Positions 8,506 through 18,367 are shown, counted from the first letter of the stretch. The stretch is 57,225 nucleotides of DNA from Sphingomonadales bacterium 39-57-19 (GCA_002282385.1 NCJG01000011.1:1-57225); one strand, 5' to 3'. A program made the numbers and translations. The notes: generated from the letters alone by a model not told the origin.

Positions 8506-9995
8506 TCATTCGCCGCGGTCGATGACGTTTTCGATGGGGCAATCAAGCTGCCACGAAAATCCGGTGGAAGAAAAATCGGTTGTGATGCGGGCACCAAGGC
8601 TCATCCTGACAACTTCACCCGTCACCGTTGATCCAAAGCCCTTTCTTTGCGGGGCAACGACCGATGGCCCATCAAATTCATTCCAATTCATCACGAACCG
8701 ACCGGACGCTTCACCGGGTTCGTGCTGCCAAGTAATCGCAACACGACCAGAGTCGTTAGATAAAGCGCCATATTTGCTAGCGTTTGTTGTCAATTCGTGA
8801 AGCGCCATCCCGATTGTTTGAACCGCGGCCGGTGACAAGTACACCGTGTCACCTCCAAGCGTGATCCGGTTTCCAATCAGGTCCTTAAAATGGTCAAGTT
8901 GTGCACGAACCAGATTTTCCAGCGCAACGCTCGTCCATTTGTTCGCAACAAGTATGTCCTGACTAGCCGATAAAGACTGGATACGCGCGGAAAATTTTCG
9001 AACGAACTCTGCATTGGCGCCGCCACCGGTCTGGTGAGCTACCGACATAACCACGGCGAGCAGGTTCTTTGCGCGATGGTTTATCTCGCCCATCAGAAAT
9101 TGGACATGACTGTCACGATCCTTCTGCTCCGTGACGTCAAGATTGGTGCCGACGACCCATTGGGTTTGTCCATCAAGATCGGCGCGCGCTATTTCCACCG
9201 CGCGAATGTGCCGAATTTTGTTGCCGCCTGTTCGCCGGATGCGAAATTCGCGGGTGCTCGTTCCACATCGGGTAACCGTGTCCTTAAGGACCGCGTCCTG
9301 TTCAGCAGCATCATCGGGGTGAACGCGGCCACTGTAGTCACTATATTTCAAGAAACCGTCTACCGTTGGCTACATTCCATAGATTTCGAACATCGCGTGA
9401 TCCCAATGGATTCTACCGGATTGGACATGCCATCGCCAAAGTCCAATCCCTGCGGTTTCCGTCGCCAAATGCATTGTTGTTTCGCTGTCTTCAAGGTCAG
9501 CAATAGCCTGCTTCTTTTCTGCCATGCCCAGCTTCAGCTCATCGAGTATCCGCGCTTTGGCCTTTGCCAAATCCAAAGAAATTTCACGTTCTTTTACCAA
9601 CTGTTTGTTGGCTGATTGCATCCCGTGAACGAGCAACAGATCCGTCCCCACGACGAACACATAGAAAGCGAGCGCAACCTCCACGCCATCGGTACTAAAT
9701 GTTTCGCCGGGGCCGACGAAATAATACCATGCAATTAGTCCGCACAGTACAGCGGACAGGCTGCCAAGTCTGACCCCAAATAGAAACGCTGTTATGATGA
9801 CTGCCGGGAAAAATGCGATGTAAGGATAGCCCGAAGGAAGCGATGCATCCGTCGCAATTCGAAGCTGCCACGCCGTTGCACAATGGCTAAGGTGCAAGCC
9901 AATCCAAAAATGGGGTTATGCCCAAATAAGGGGAAGCGCTCGGTCCAGCGCATTCTGCGGCTGGCGCCATCATATTCCACAACATTATCCACCAT
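8506..9995 (-). pseudogene. HWE-family histidine kinase (DUF4118-PAS-HWE), broken twice
   Basis: Three same-strand pieces make one kinase. Residues from 9995 (MVDNVVEYDG, with GAGGGGGG just before) enter the DUF4118 membrane domain. Near 9880 the frame shifts (FGLACTLAIV continues as AWQLRIATDA in another frame). The second piece carries the rest of DUF4118, a linker helix and the first half of a PAS domain, and ends at an in-frame TAG (9370-9372) after FEIYGM. Codons beyond the TAG continue PAS without a shift (PTVDGFLKYSDYSG), then the HWE kinase core: the HRAKNLL phospho-His motif, the ATPase domain with HELTTNASKYG, and the end near 8506. Two independent lesions argue for decay rather than a single read error. 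Confidence 0.82.
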
Positions 9996-10418
9996 AACCC
10001 CCCTCAAAAGTGACCATATCACTTTTCGCAGCCGGGTGATGGGTATCTCCACGACGAACGCGCTGCACGGTAAACGCGTAAGCGGAGCGTTTGTTCCAAG
10101 ACCAAGTCGCTTTGATGTGGAACTACGCTTCTGATCCAAATGCTTCGATACTTTGACGGGACTAAGGCGCCAGATGAAGTCACCGTGGCTGAGGTGCCGG
10201 CTGTTGTCGCACCCAAGCTATTGGCCGTCTGCCTGCTCGAGGACCCAATATTTCCGGGCTGGCTAGCGCTAAATCACTCTAACGACGCTGCATTTGACCT
10301 TGGGCGGTCAACTCTGTGCATTGGTGCTGACAGGGAACATAAACTGGCGACCGGTTGTTACGACCAGAATATCGCTAAATTCCTCCGGAGCCGCAAAGCC
10401 TTTTTTGGAGATCGTTCA
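9996..10418. other. Intergenic stretch between divergent genes
   Basis: These 423 bases separate the broken kinase and the LuxR-type gene. An open frame upstream of 10419 (from 10140) is in frame with the regulator, but it has no ribosome-binding site and no domain I recognise. No repeat or hairpin stands out. Confidence 0.4.
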
Positions 10419-11042
10419 ATGCACGGATTTACTTCGCCGCAATTACAAAATGCTATATCTTTACGTACAGAATTTACGAACGACAGTAGTTCAGCCGGAT
10501 GGTTCGAGGCGGACAATAGCGCGCACTTTATCACCAATAATAACGGCAAGGTCATTCATGCAAATGCAGCGGCCAGGACGCTGCTCGATGATGGCCAACT
10601 ATGGATCGACAGAGAGGGATGTCTAGCATGGTCAAGGCGTTGCAAGCCGGTTCGCGATTTGCTGTCGCGGGCGATCCAAACCACTGAGGTCCAACGATGC
10701 TTGTGTGAAAGCGCGCCGGATCAATGGATAGGCATTTCTGCAACAATGATAAATGAAGCTTGCCCGGATCGTTTTCTGATAAATGTACGTGAAATTCGCC
10801 CAACAATGGATGGCGATATGCAATTGATTATTGACCATTTCGGCATCAGCCGGTCCGAGGCACCTGTTTTATACGGCCTCGCCAAAGCTCTCTGTCCCAA
10901 AGAAATTTCTCGTTCCCTTGGGCTTTCTGTCTTTACCATTAGATCGCATATCCGATCAATATATGCGAAGCTTAAAGTTAAGAATGCAGCTGAGGCTCAA
11001 AAATCAATACACTCCTTTATCTCAGTAATTTCATGTTTGTAA
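10419..11042 (+). CDS. LuxR-type transcriptional regulator
   Basis: The protein is 207 residues from the ATG at 10419, which has GGAG ten bases upstream. The C-terminal 65 residues form a LuxR/GerE helix-turn-helix (LCPKEISRSLGLSVFTIRSHI, then YAKLKVKNAAEAQ). The N-terminal part has a weak PAS-like look (GWFEADNSAHFITNNNGKVIHANAAA). There is no receiver domain. It ends 117 bp before the pilus cluster on the same strand, so it is the obvious candidate regulator of that cluster. A longer product from 10140 cannot be excluded. Confidence 0.8.
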   Translation: MHGFTSPQLQNAISLRTEFTNDSSSAGWFEADNSAHFITNNNGKVIHANAAARTLLDDGQLWIDREGCLAWSRRCKPVRDLLSRAIQTTEVQRCLCESAPDQWIGISATMINEACPDRFLINVREIRPTMDGDMQLIIDHFGISRSEAPVLYGLAKALCPKEISRSLGLSVFTIRSHIRSIYAKLKVKNAAEAQKSIHSFISVISCL

Positions 11043-11159
11043 ATTAATTAGTCAATATTAGTTAATAAACATAACTATCCAAATGAATGTATTAAAAATT
11101 AATTGCATTGATACTTATATTCATCGTCAATTTCGACGATAAATGAAAAGGAAAGTGCA
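11043..11159 (+). promoter_or_regulatory. AT-rich promoter region of the pilus cluster
   Basis: This gap is much richer in A and T than its surroundings, with several TTAAT/ATTAA words, and ends in AAAAGGAAAG, the ribosome-binding site of the pilin gene. It most likely carries the pilus promoter. No precise -35/-10 pair can be fixed by eye. Confidence 0.4.
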
Positions 11160-11723
11160 ATGTCAATTTCAAAACTATTTGCCCTCGGTTTCGTTGCTTC
11201 TGCTGCATTAGCAGGTGCTGCACCGGCTTTTGCTGAAACCTTGACTGTTCAAGGTACTGTTGTTCCCTATTGCAACGTAAACCTCTCCAATGTTTCCAGT
11301 GGCACCGCGTCTGTTGCAATGGCTCGAACGCAGACTGTAGCAAATCTTCTATTGTCCTGTAATTCGGCGACTGGCACCAAGCTTGTCGTTACGTCGCAGA
11401 ATGGCGATCTGACGAATCAGGTCGGACCGGTTACTAACCGCATCAACTATGACATGATCCTTGATTCGCCGAGCGACGGTGCTTTTGGCATCGCAGCAAC
11501 CGATACCTACCCCGGAAGCGGCGTCGAGGGTCAGAACAAGTTTACGCGGTCGAACGCTGGCTATACACAGCCGATAGCAAACGGGATCCCCTTGGTCCTT
11601 TCGATGAATCTGAACGTCGCGGTAGATGCGAACAATACACCTACTTCGCAGAACTTCCCGGCGAATGCAGCGCCTGCCGGTACCTATACAGAGGTATTCT
11701 CCTTTACGGCCAGTGCCGTCTGA
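11160..11723 (+). CDS. Csu-type pilin (spore coat U domain)
   Basis: The 187-residue protein is the main subunit of a class of chaperone-usher pili. It has a Sec signal peptide ending AFA near residue 24 and a single SCPU (spore coat protein U) domain starting at ETLTVQGTVVPYCNVN. Two Cys residues (in YCNVN and SCNSA) should form the domain disulfide. It ends AGTYTEVFSFTASAV, the alternating hydrophobic C-terminus of these subunits. AAAAGGAAAG precedes the ATG. A terminator follows at 11737, so this gene can be transcribed in excess over the assembly genes. Confidence 0.9.
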   Translation: MSISKLFALGFVASAALAGAAPAFAETLTVQGTVVPYCNVNLSNVSSGTASVAMARTQTVANLLLSCNSATGTKLVVTSQNGDLTNQVGPVTNRINYDMILDSPSDGAFGIAATDTYPGSGVEGQNKFTRSNAGYTQPIANGIPLVLSMNLNVAVDANNTPTSQNFPANAAPAGTYTEVFSFTASAV

Positions 11724-11736
11724 CAGGTACGTCAAC

Positions 11737-11771
11737 ACAAGGGGTTGCTGGCAACGCAACCCCTTGTTTTT
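11737..11771 (+). terminator. Terminator/attenuator after the pilin gene
   Basis: ACAAGGGGTTG (11737-11747) pairs perfectly with CAACCCCTTGT (11757-11767) over an 11-bp stem, followed by TTTT. It lies between the pilin and chaperone genes in the same direction. Partial read-through would give much pilin and little usher. Confidence 0.88.
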
Positions 11772-11800
11772 CCCAATTTTGATTTGCGGAGGGACCCGTT

Positions 11801-12550
11801 ATGAAAATAGGCTCATTGGCTATAGCCCCGTGTTTGTTTTTCTCGATTGTACCGGGCGCTGCCCAGGCTCAAGGTTATCAGGTCCAACCTATGTTGGCGA
11901 CCATCACGCCAAGCGGTTCGGATTCGCATCTGACCATGTCGATTAAGAACACCGGAGCGGTTACCATAACGCTTGAGCTCATTCCGTTTCGCGCCACAGT
12001 TGACGATAACGGAACACCTAAGCGGATTGATGAAGAAGCTGACTTCTTGGTTTATCCTGCACAGTCAGCGATAGAGCCCGGAAAGGAGCAAGCCGTCCAG
12101 ATCCGGTATATTGGCGAGCCAGCCTTAACCGAAGCGCGGATGTACGGTGTGCGGATTTCGCAATTGCCGGTCAGTGCGCCGGGATATACGGCCGCCGCAA
12201 ATGCAGGAAGTACAGCGTCTGATGTGAAAGTTAGCTTCAACTTTCTTAGCCACATCATCGTTTCTCCCGTTGCCGCAAAGGCCGCAATAACTATCCAAGA
12301 AACGGCGCGGGAGCCCAATGGTGATTTGGTTCTGCGCATTACGAATTCCGGCAATGGTATTGCGGTGCTGAATGCGTCCGAATTTACGCTGACGGATTCC
12401 ACCGGGAAAACCATGACGCTTGCCGCCGATGATTTGCACTTCGGTGACTTTTCAGCGTTCATGCCCAATCAAACTAGACGGGCTACGGTCAGCGCAAAAA
12501 AACTTGCAGGGCTGGTCGGCATGATCACGCCGAAGCTGACGGTTCAATAA
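11801..12550 (+). CDS. Periplasmic pilus chaperone (PapD-like)
   Basis: The 249-residue protein should fold and deliver pilin subunits by donor-strand complementation in the periplasm. It has a signal peptide ending AQA, then an N-terminal Ig-like domain (YQVQPMLATITPSG through the ARMYGVRI region) and a C-terminal Ig-like domain. GGAGGG precedes the ATG. It is followed three bases later by the usher gene. Confidence 0.88.
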   Translation: MKIGSLAIAPCLFFSIVPGAAQAQGYQVQPMLATITPSGSDSHLTMSIKNTGAVTITLELIPFRATVDDNGTPKRIDEEADFLVYPAQSAIEPGKEQAVQIRYIGEPALTEARMYGVRISQLPVSAPGYTAAANAGSTASDVKVSFNFLSHIIVSPVAAKAAITIQETAREPNGDLVLRITNSGNGIAVLNASEFTLTDSTGKTMTLAADDLHFGDFSAFMPNQTRRATVSAKKLAGLVGMITPKLTVQ

Positions 12551-12553
12551 CTC

Positions 12554-15073
12554 GTGCATCCCAAGATGGTTCGGCGACCTACCATCCGCTGGGCCGCGAC
12601 CGGTGGCACGGCTATTCTTGCCATGATTGCCCCTTACTCGGCATTCGCATATTCTGCGGGCGACGGGGCCGTTGCCGCCGGTTCTGATACAGCTGATGTT
12701 TCTGGGTCAGGCCAGCAGGACAGCGGACCTGCCGTGACTGGTAAGATCGCAGTGCGGGTTCCACTTGAAGTATCGCTTGTCGTCAACGGTAAATTTCTGG
12801 GCACCATCAGTGTCGCGGTCGATGCGAAAGGCGACGGCGAGATCGACGCAGTCAGGTTGATCGATTTGCTTCGCCCGATTGTTGATGCGCCGCTCCTTTC
12901 AGACATAAATGCGCGCATCGCTGGTAAAACCAAAGTCGATTTTTCGGATCTCGATACCGGGGCATTTTCCATTGCTTTTGACAGTCTGGCGCTGGTGGTG
13001 AAAGCCACTCTGGCCGCCGATGCTTCGCTGCCCAGCGACCTGCGGTTGTCCGCCGAGCAAGCAACACCGATCCCGTCATCGTTCGATCAGCCGAGCGCCT
13101 TTGCCGCCGGATTAAATATTGGTTTGGGACAGCGTTACGCGTTTGAAGAGGGCGGTTTCGAACGGCTGCGTGCCAATTTGGATTTGATTGCAAATATAGG
13201 CGGTTTTGAAGGGGTCACGTTGACCAGTGGCGCGATTTATGACGGACAGCGATGGCAAAGGCAGGAAACGCGGCTGACGCACGATCTGTTTGATCAAGGC
13301 ATTCGCGCCACGGCTGGCGAATTCACGCCCAGTTCGACCTCTTTTCAAGGCTCTGGCGGTATATTGGGTGTGGGCGTCGAGCGGGCCTATTCTACTATCC
13401 GGCCATTCCAGAACACACGGCCCACAGGGCGTCAGGAATTCACGCTACAACGCGATTCCAGTGTTGATGTTTTCGTGAACCAAGTACGCGTCCAGACCAT
13501 CCAGTTGCAGGCAGGGCGCTATAATATTAGCGATTTTCCGTTCGCTGCCGGACCTAATCAGATTAAACTTGTCGTTGAAGATATTGGCGGGCGACAAGAA
13601 ATCGTGAACTTCGACGTGTTCAACACGACGAGCCTGCTAACCGCCGGTGTTTCGGAATTCGGCGGTGCTGTAGGCATCAGGCAAAAAGGGACCTTGTCCT
13701 ATGGCTTTTTACCAGCCGCCACCGGCTATTGGTATCGCGGCATATCCGATACATTGACGCTGGGTATAAATGGCCAAGCTAGCGCAAATCGGGCCCAATT
13801 TGGGGGCGTTGCCACCGTCGGCACACAGATAGGGCTGTTCCAGCTTGAAGGCGCCACCAGCACCCGATTTGGCAAAGGCGGCGTCGATCTTGCGCTATCC
13901 GCAGACTATCGTGGAGAATTCTCGCTCCGTTCAGAGGCTGACCTGCGTGTGGTGGGCTCGGCTGTTTATCGCAGCGCAGATTTTTCGGACGCTTTCTCTC
14001 GCGGCACGCGCAATGGCCGCGTGCTCGACGCCGCGTTGCAAGTTCAGTGGCTGGCACCTTTTGGTATCAGCACAGGCGCGGGCGTGAGCTATGGTCTGTC
14101 ACGCGACGGGTTGCCCAATTCGTACCGCTATGACCTTACCCTTGGCCGAAGTTTTGGGCGGATTGGTGCCACGATTACCGGATCACGAACCGTATTTTCC
14201 AATGGCAAAGGAAATGAAAGCCGTGTCGCTATTGGATTGTCTGTGCGCCTTGGTCGGCGCGATAATGTTAACGCCCGTTACGATAGCGGCACGCATCGCA
14301 CAGAGTTGGAAGCCAGCCGTGCGCCGGAAGGCAGGCTGGAAGAAGTCAGTGGTTATCTGCGCTATACCAAGGAACGCGATGCCTCCGATGCTTCGGCCAG
14401 AATAGCGTATGTGAATAACCGTTTCGACTTGGTCGTTAACCACAACCGCCTTGAAAGCGCGGGGCCGGGCGGAAAGACACGTAATGCCTCCGACTGGAAA
14501 ATGCGCACAGCGATTGGATATGCCGGCGGCACCTTTGCTGTGGGGCGGGCCATTGACGAAGGATTTGTAGTGGTGCCGGTCCACCGGTCGCTCAAAGGAT
14601 CGCAGGCGATGATCGGTTCGGGGGATAGGGTCATTGCCCGTTCGGGCCTTTTCGGTCCTGCGCTTGTGCCCATTGGCCGAGCTTACGGGGTCAGCCGTTA
14701 CGATGTTAAAGTCGACCCGCTGCCGCTTGGATATGATCTTGGTGCAGGCAACATCAATCTCTTTCCCGGCTACGGATCGGGATATCGGATCATGATCGGC
14801 AGCGACGCGTCACATATCGCCGTTGGATTTCTGTATGGAGATGATGGGCCGGTGGCGCTGTCTTCTGGTTTCATCACCCCGTTAGACGCCAAACAACTGG
14901 ATGGCTGGGTTGAACGATCATTCTTCACCAACCGGGCGGGACGGTTCGTCGCAGACCGGCTGGCACCGGGACGTTACCGCTTAACTTTGCCAGGACGTGG
15001 AAGCGCAGAATTTGAAATCGGTAAAGACACGAAAGGAGTGAGCGATGTTGGCACGATTCATTTGGCGCGTTAA
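12554..15073 (+). CDS. Outer-membrane usher protein
   Basis: The protein is 839 residues, normal for fimbrial ushers. A signal peptide (ending near AFAYSAG) is followed by an N-terminal chaperone-binding domain, a beta barrel with a plug-like segment (TGRQEFTLQRDSSVDVFVN, then DFPFAAGPNQIKLVV), and C-terminal domains (GDRVIARSG, PLPLGYDLG). It secretes and assembles the pilus. The start is GTG at 12554; ATG at 12566 is an alternative, and neither has a good ribosome-binding site, so translation is probably coupled to the chaperone gene. It overlaps the next gene by 29 bases. Confidence 0.9.
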   Translation: MHPKMVRRPTIRWAATGGTAILAMIAPYSAFAYSAGDGAVAAGSDTADVSGSGQQDSGPAVTGKIAVRVPLEVSLVVNGKFLGTISVAVDAKGDGEIDAVRLIDLLRPIVDAPLLSDINARIAGKTKVDFSDLDTGAFSIAFDSLALVVKATLAADASLPSDLRLSAEQATPIPSSFDQPSAFAAGLNIGLGQRYAFEEGGFERLRANLDLIANIGGFEGVTLTSGAIYDGQRWQRQETRLTHDLFDQGIRATAGEFTPSSTSFQGSGGILGVGVERAYSTIRPFQNTRPTGRQEFTLQRDSSVDVFVNQVRVQTIQLQAGRYNISDFPFAAGPNQIKLVVEDIGGRQEIVNFDVFNTTSLLTAGVSEFGGAVGIRQKGTLSYGFLPAATGYWYRGISDTLTLGINGQASANRAQFGGVATVGTQIGLFQLEGATSTRFGKGGVDLALSADYRGEFSLRSEADLRVVGSAVYRSADFSDAFSRGTRNGRVLDAALQVQWLAPFGISTGAGVSYGLSRDGLPNSYRYDLTLGRSFGRIGATITGSRTVFSNGKGNESRVAIGLSVRLGRRDNVNARYDSGTHRTELEASRAPEGRLEEVSGYLRYTKERDASDASARIAYVNNRFDLVVNHNRLESAGPGGKTRNASDWKMRTAIGYAGGTFAVGRAIDEGFVVVPVHRSLKGSQAMIGSGDRVIARSGLFGPALVPIGRAYGVSRYDVKVDPLPLGYDLGAGNINLFPGYGSGYRIMIGSDASHIAVGFLYGDDGPVALSSGFITPLDAKQLDGWVERSFFTNRAGRFVADRLAPGRYRLTLPGRGSAEFEIGKDTKGVSDVGTIHLAR

Positions 15074-15968
15074 AAGCAATATGGTGTTTTTTATATTGGG
15101 ATGCGCGCTTGCCGCCGCATTACCCGGCGCCGCTCATGCTTGCGAGACAGAGATAACACCTGACAGCTCGGCAATGTACATTGATTATGACCCTTTCGCG
15201 TTTGCGCGCAGCGAGGGGCAGCTGGCGTTCACCGTAAACAACAAGAGTGAACAAGATTGCGCGGTGGAAATCGTCCTAATGGATGCCGCGCAGCTATCGA
15301 CCACGGAATTGGAGGTCGCAAATTCAGGAATTCTCGTCGCATTTTCCGCGCGCAACGGAGACGCTTTACTGCATCCAAGCGCCATTCCGGGCGTCTGGCG
15401 GCTTAACCTTGCACAAGGTCGGTCCGCCAGCGTTGTTATAAGCGGTCTGGTCATAAAGGATGCAGTCCCATCAGCAGGCCGGCACGAAGCGGACCTGACG
15501 GTCGGCATACGCGGTGATGGCAATGCGTCAGTCCCGGTCTCCACCCTGCCGCTTAAAGTGATCCTGTTCGCCCAACCGCGCGCGCAAATGAATATCGTCG
15601 GCGCTGCCGGAACGTTTGGCAAAGGCCCCAGCGTGGCGCAGGTGGATTTCGGAGAAATCGCCTCCAATGCAACCAGGCGCGTGTTTCTTCAGGTGCGCGC
15701 GAATACAACCGCCCGCCTTTCGGTTGTCTCTGCCAACAGCGGCCGGCTCATGCGAGAAGGTGGCGCCAATGACGAGGGTGGTATTGCTTACAGTGCGGAA
15801 CTTTCCGAAGCGCCGGTCGATCTTACCAAATACTGGGAATGGATATTCGAACCACCCCGGTCGCTTGCCGGAACATCCCTGCCGCTAGACCTGACAATCG
15901 GTGCAGTTTCAGCGGAAAGAGCTGGAATGTATAGCGATGTTCTAACGATTGAATTGAGCGCCATTTAG
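15045..15968 (+). CDS. Pilus tip/adhesin-like protein
   Basis: The protein is 307 residues with a Sec signal (AAALPGAAHA, cleavage before CETEI). The rest is beta-rich and ends MYSDVLTIELSAI, which matches the C-terminal strand of SCPU-type subunits. The position after the usher is that of the tip adhesin (CsuE place) in Csu-type clusters. AAAGGAG lies eight bases before the ATG, inside the usher gene. I infer a tip adhesin from position and C-terminus; the N-terminal domain is not recognised. Confidence 0.7.
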   Translation: MLARFIWRVKSNMVFFILGCALAAALPGAAHACETEITPDSSAMYIDYDPFAFARSEGQLAFTVNNKSEQDCAVEIVLMDAAQLSTTELEVANSGILVAFSARNGDALLHPSAIPGVWRLNLAQGRSASVVISGLVIKDAVPSAGRHEADLTVGIRGDGNASVPVSTLPLKVILFAQPRAQMNIVGAAGTFGKGPSVAQVDFGEIASNATRRVFLQVRANTTARLSVVSANSGRLMREGGANDEGGIAYSAELSEAPVDLTKYWEWIFEPPRSLAGTSLPLDLTIGAVSAERAGMYSDVLTIELSAI

Positions 15969-16110
15969 ATGCCCTTGTATAAGAAGGCGCCTCATGTCCA
16001 CGTGGGACCGAACCGCGCAAGAAATTGCTTCGCGTGACGTCATGGTGATGTCACGGCGGGCTTATCGACAATGACATTCTAAGGAAATGTGCGGAAAGCC
16101 TTGGAATAAT

Positions 16111-16187
16111 TGGTCGGGACGACAGGATTCGAACCTGCGACCCCCACACCCCCAGTGTGATGCGCTACCAGGCTGCGCTACGTCCCG
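16111..16187 (-). tRNA. tRNA-Pro(GGG)
   Basis: A complete 77-base tRNA with encoded CCA. The acceptor is CGGGACG/CGTCCCG, the anticodon loop CTGGGGG (anticodon GGG), and the T arm has the GGTTCGAATCC core. All arms pair. It lies alone on the minus strand between the pilus cluster and yajC. Confidence 0.95.
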
Positions 16188-16322
16188 ACCGCCAAAGACC
16201 TCGCCGAGGTCAGTGGAAGCGCGCCTATATGGCGCTGGTTTCCTAAAAGCAAGCGCGGTTTGGACGCTTTGACGTTGCGTCAGCTGGGTGCAGGTGATAA
16301 TCGCGCCCGATTGTTCAGGACC

Positions 16323-16346
16323 GCGCCTGCATTGGGCGCCTTTTTT
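16323..16346 (+). terminator. Terminator-like hairpin before yajC
   Basis: GCGCC (16323-16327) pairs with GGCGC (16335-16339), followed by C and six T. It points toward yajC and ends only 18 bases before its ATG. It may be the end of a leader (attenuator) or of an unrecognised upstream transcript. Confidence 0.5.
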
Positions 16347-16363
16347 AAAATGTGAGGTTTCCG

Positions 16364-16690
16364 ATGGAGTTTGTTATCTTGAGCGCTGCAGCTGGTGGCG
16401 CGGGTGGTTCGGCATTTTTTGTGCAGCTGTTCCCACTGCTTTTGATCTTCGTCGTTTTCTACATGTTTCTCATTCGCCCGCAGCAAAAGCGCGCCAAGGA
16501 GCATGAGGCGAAAATCAACGCGGTGCAGAAGAATGACGAAGTCGTTACGGCAGGCGGCCTGATGGGCAAGGTAACGAAAGTTGCTGATGACTATGTCGAA
16601 GTCGAAATCGCGCCAAATGTGCGGGTGAAGGCGGTTAAATCCACCATCGCCAATGTTCAGCCGCGCGGCGCCAAAGCCGCTAACGATTAA
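16364..16690 (+). CDS. yajC: Preprotein translocase subunit YajC
   Basis: The 108-residue protein has one membrane segment (about residues 20-37, ending FYMFLIRPQQKR) followed by the conserved cytoplasmic KKDDEVVTAGG-type region (here QKNDEVVTAGGLMGKV). It works with SecD and SecF, whose genes follow, as an accessory of the SecYEG channel. GAGG precedes the ATG at 16364; a GTG at 16352 is less likely. Confidence 0.95.
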   Translation: MEFVILSAAAGGAGGSAFFVQLFPLLLIFVVFYMFLIRPQQKRAKEHEAKINAVQKNDEVVTAGGLMGKVTKVADDYVEVEIAPNVRVKAVKSTIANVQPRGAKAAND

Positions 16691-16758
16691 TCGCTGGGGT
16701 TGAACAGACGTTCTGTCGACCCCAAATTCCGTTTTCCCAGTTCGTTCGGACCCAGCCT

Positions 16759-18357
16759 ATGCTTGATTTCCCCCGTTGGCGCGTATGGATGCTCAACACC
16801 CTGATTATTCTGGGTGTGCTTTTTGCCATACCAAGCGTGTTGCCTACCCACATTAGGGCGCAGCTTGCGCAATTTGTGCCGACGCCGACCATCAACCTTG
16901 GTCTCGACCTTGCGGGCGGTAGCCACATTTTGCTTGAGGCGGATACCTCGCAGCTTGCCGAAACACGGTTGGAAGCTTTGGAAGATAGCGTCAGAACGGC
17001 AATGCGCCGCGCCGATCCGCGGATTGCGATTTCGGATGTGTCGCGTGCCAACGGGCAATTGAGCTTCACTGTCGACAGCCCCGCTCAAGTCGACGCAGCC
17101 CGCGAAGCGTTGTTGCCGCTGACTAGCAATGCGACCGGCAGCCGCGACTGGAACATCGGCGTGAACGACGGCAACCGCATGATCCTGACTCCAGCGGGCA
17201 CAGGCGATGAAACAGCGCTCGACCAAGCGATGGACACCGCCAAGGATGTTATCGATCGCCGCATTAACGCCTTGGGCACGCTTGAGCCTACGATCATTCG
17301 TCAGGGTGAAAACCGCATCGTCGTTCAGGTCCCCGGATTGGATGATCCAGAGGCGCTGAAGGCATTGATTGGTAAGACGGCCAAGCTTGAATTCAAACTT
17401 GTCGACGAACAAGCTGATCCCGATCAGACTGCGCAGGGCAAGGCCCGCGTTGGCAGCCAAGTTCTTCCCTATCCCGATAACCCCTCCGGTCTGCCGTACA
17501 TTGCCGTGCGCCGGTTGGGCGGCATTTCCGGCGACAAGCTGGTGAAGGCCGACCCGACATTCGACTCGCAGACAAATGAGCCTGCGGTCACCATCCAGTT
17601 CGATAGCGAAGGTGGGCAGAAATTTGCCCGTATGACGCAGCAGAATGTCAACAAGCTGTTCGCCATCGTGTTGGACGGACAGGTTATTTCCGCGCCGCAA
17701 ATTCGCGAGCCCATTTTTGGCGGTGTCTCGCAGATTTCCGGAAGCTTCACGACCGAAAGCGCCAACGCGCTGTCCATCTCGCTGCGGTCGGGCGCATTGC
17801 CGGTTGACCTGAAGATTGTGGAGGAACGCTCGGTTGGCCCGGATTTGGGCGCCGACTCCATTCGCCGCGGCGTCCTTGCTGCGGTCATCGGTACTACTGC
17901 AATTCTGGTGCTGATGTTCTTGGTTTATGGCCGCTTCGGCATGTATGCCAACGTCGCGTTGGTCATCAACGTCGCCATGATCCTTGGCGTGATGGCATTT
18001 GCCAACGCAACGCTGACCCTGCCGGGCATTGCCGGCTTCGTTCTGACCATTGGTGCGGCGGTTGACGCAAACGTGCTGATCAACGAACGTATTCGCGAAG
18101 AATTGAAACGTGGTCGCCGTGTCGTGCAGGCGATTGAATTTGGCTACAAAGAAGCCAGCCGCGCCATTTTTGACGCGAACAGCACCAACGTCATTGCGGC
18201 GGTATTGCTGTTCATCTTTGGCTCCGGACCCATTCGCGGTTTCGCAGTGGTATTGATGATCGGGATCGTCACATCGGTTTTCACCGCTGTTACCATCACG
18301 CGCATGTGGGTCTCACGCTGGGTGAAACGCACGCGTCCCCATGAACTGACGATTTGA
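16759..18357 (+). CDS. secD: Protein translocase subunit SecD
   Basis: SecD uses the proton gradient to pull exported proteins through SecYEG. The protein is 532 residues, with a first membrane helix at about residues 13-30, the D1 motif LGLDLAGG, a large periplasmic domain, and five C-terminal helices containing GAAVDANVLINERIREE (the D5/RND-type motif). It is the middle gene of yajC-secD-secF; secF starts ten bases after its stop. Confidence 0.96.
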   Translation: MLDFPRWRVWMLNTLIILGVLFAIPSVLPTHIRAQLAQFVPTPTINLGLDLAGGSHILLEADTSQLAETRLEALEDSVRTAMRRADPRIAISDVSRANGQLSFTVDSPAQVDAAREALLPLTSNATGSRDWNIGVNDGNRMILTPAGTGDETALDQAMDTAKDVIDRRINALGTLEPTIIRQGENRIVVQVPGLDDPEALKALIGKTAKLEFKLVDEQADPDQTAQGKARVGSQVLPYPDNPSGLPYIAVRRLGGISGDKLVKADPTFDSQTNEPAVTIQFDSEGGQKFARMTQQNVNKLFAIVLDGQVISAPQIREPIFGGVSQISGSFTTESANALSISLRSGALPVDLKIVEERSVGPDLGADSIRRGVLAAVIGTTAILVLMFLVYGRFGMYANVALVINVAMILGVMAFANATLTLPGIAGFVLTIGAAVDANVLINERIREELKRGRRVVQAIEFGYKEASRAIFDANSTNVIAAVLLFIFGSGPIRGFAVVLMIGIVTSVFTAVTITRMWVSRWVKRTRPHELTI

Positions 18358-18367
18358 GGATATAGAC

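Noticed and set aside
10140..10418. N-terminal extension of the LuxR-type gene
   Set aside because: No ribosome-binding site or recognisable domain; the ATG at 10419 has GGAG correctly spaced.
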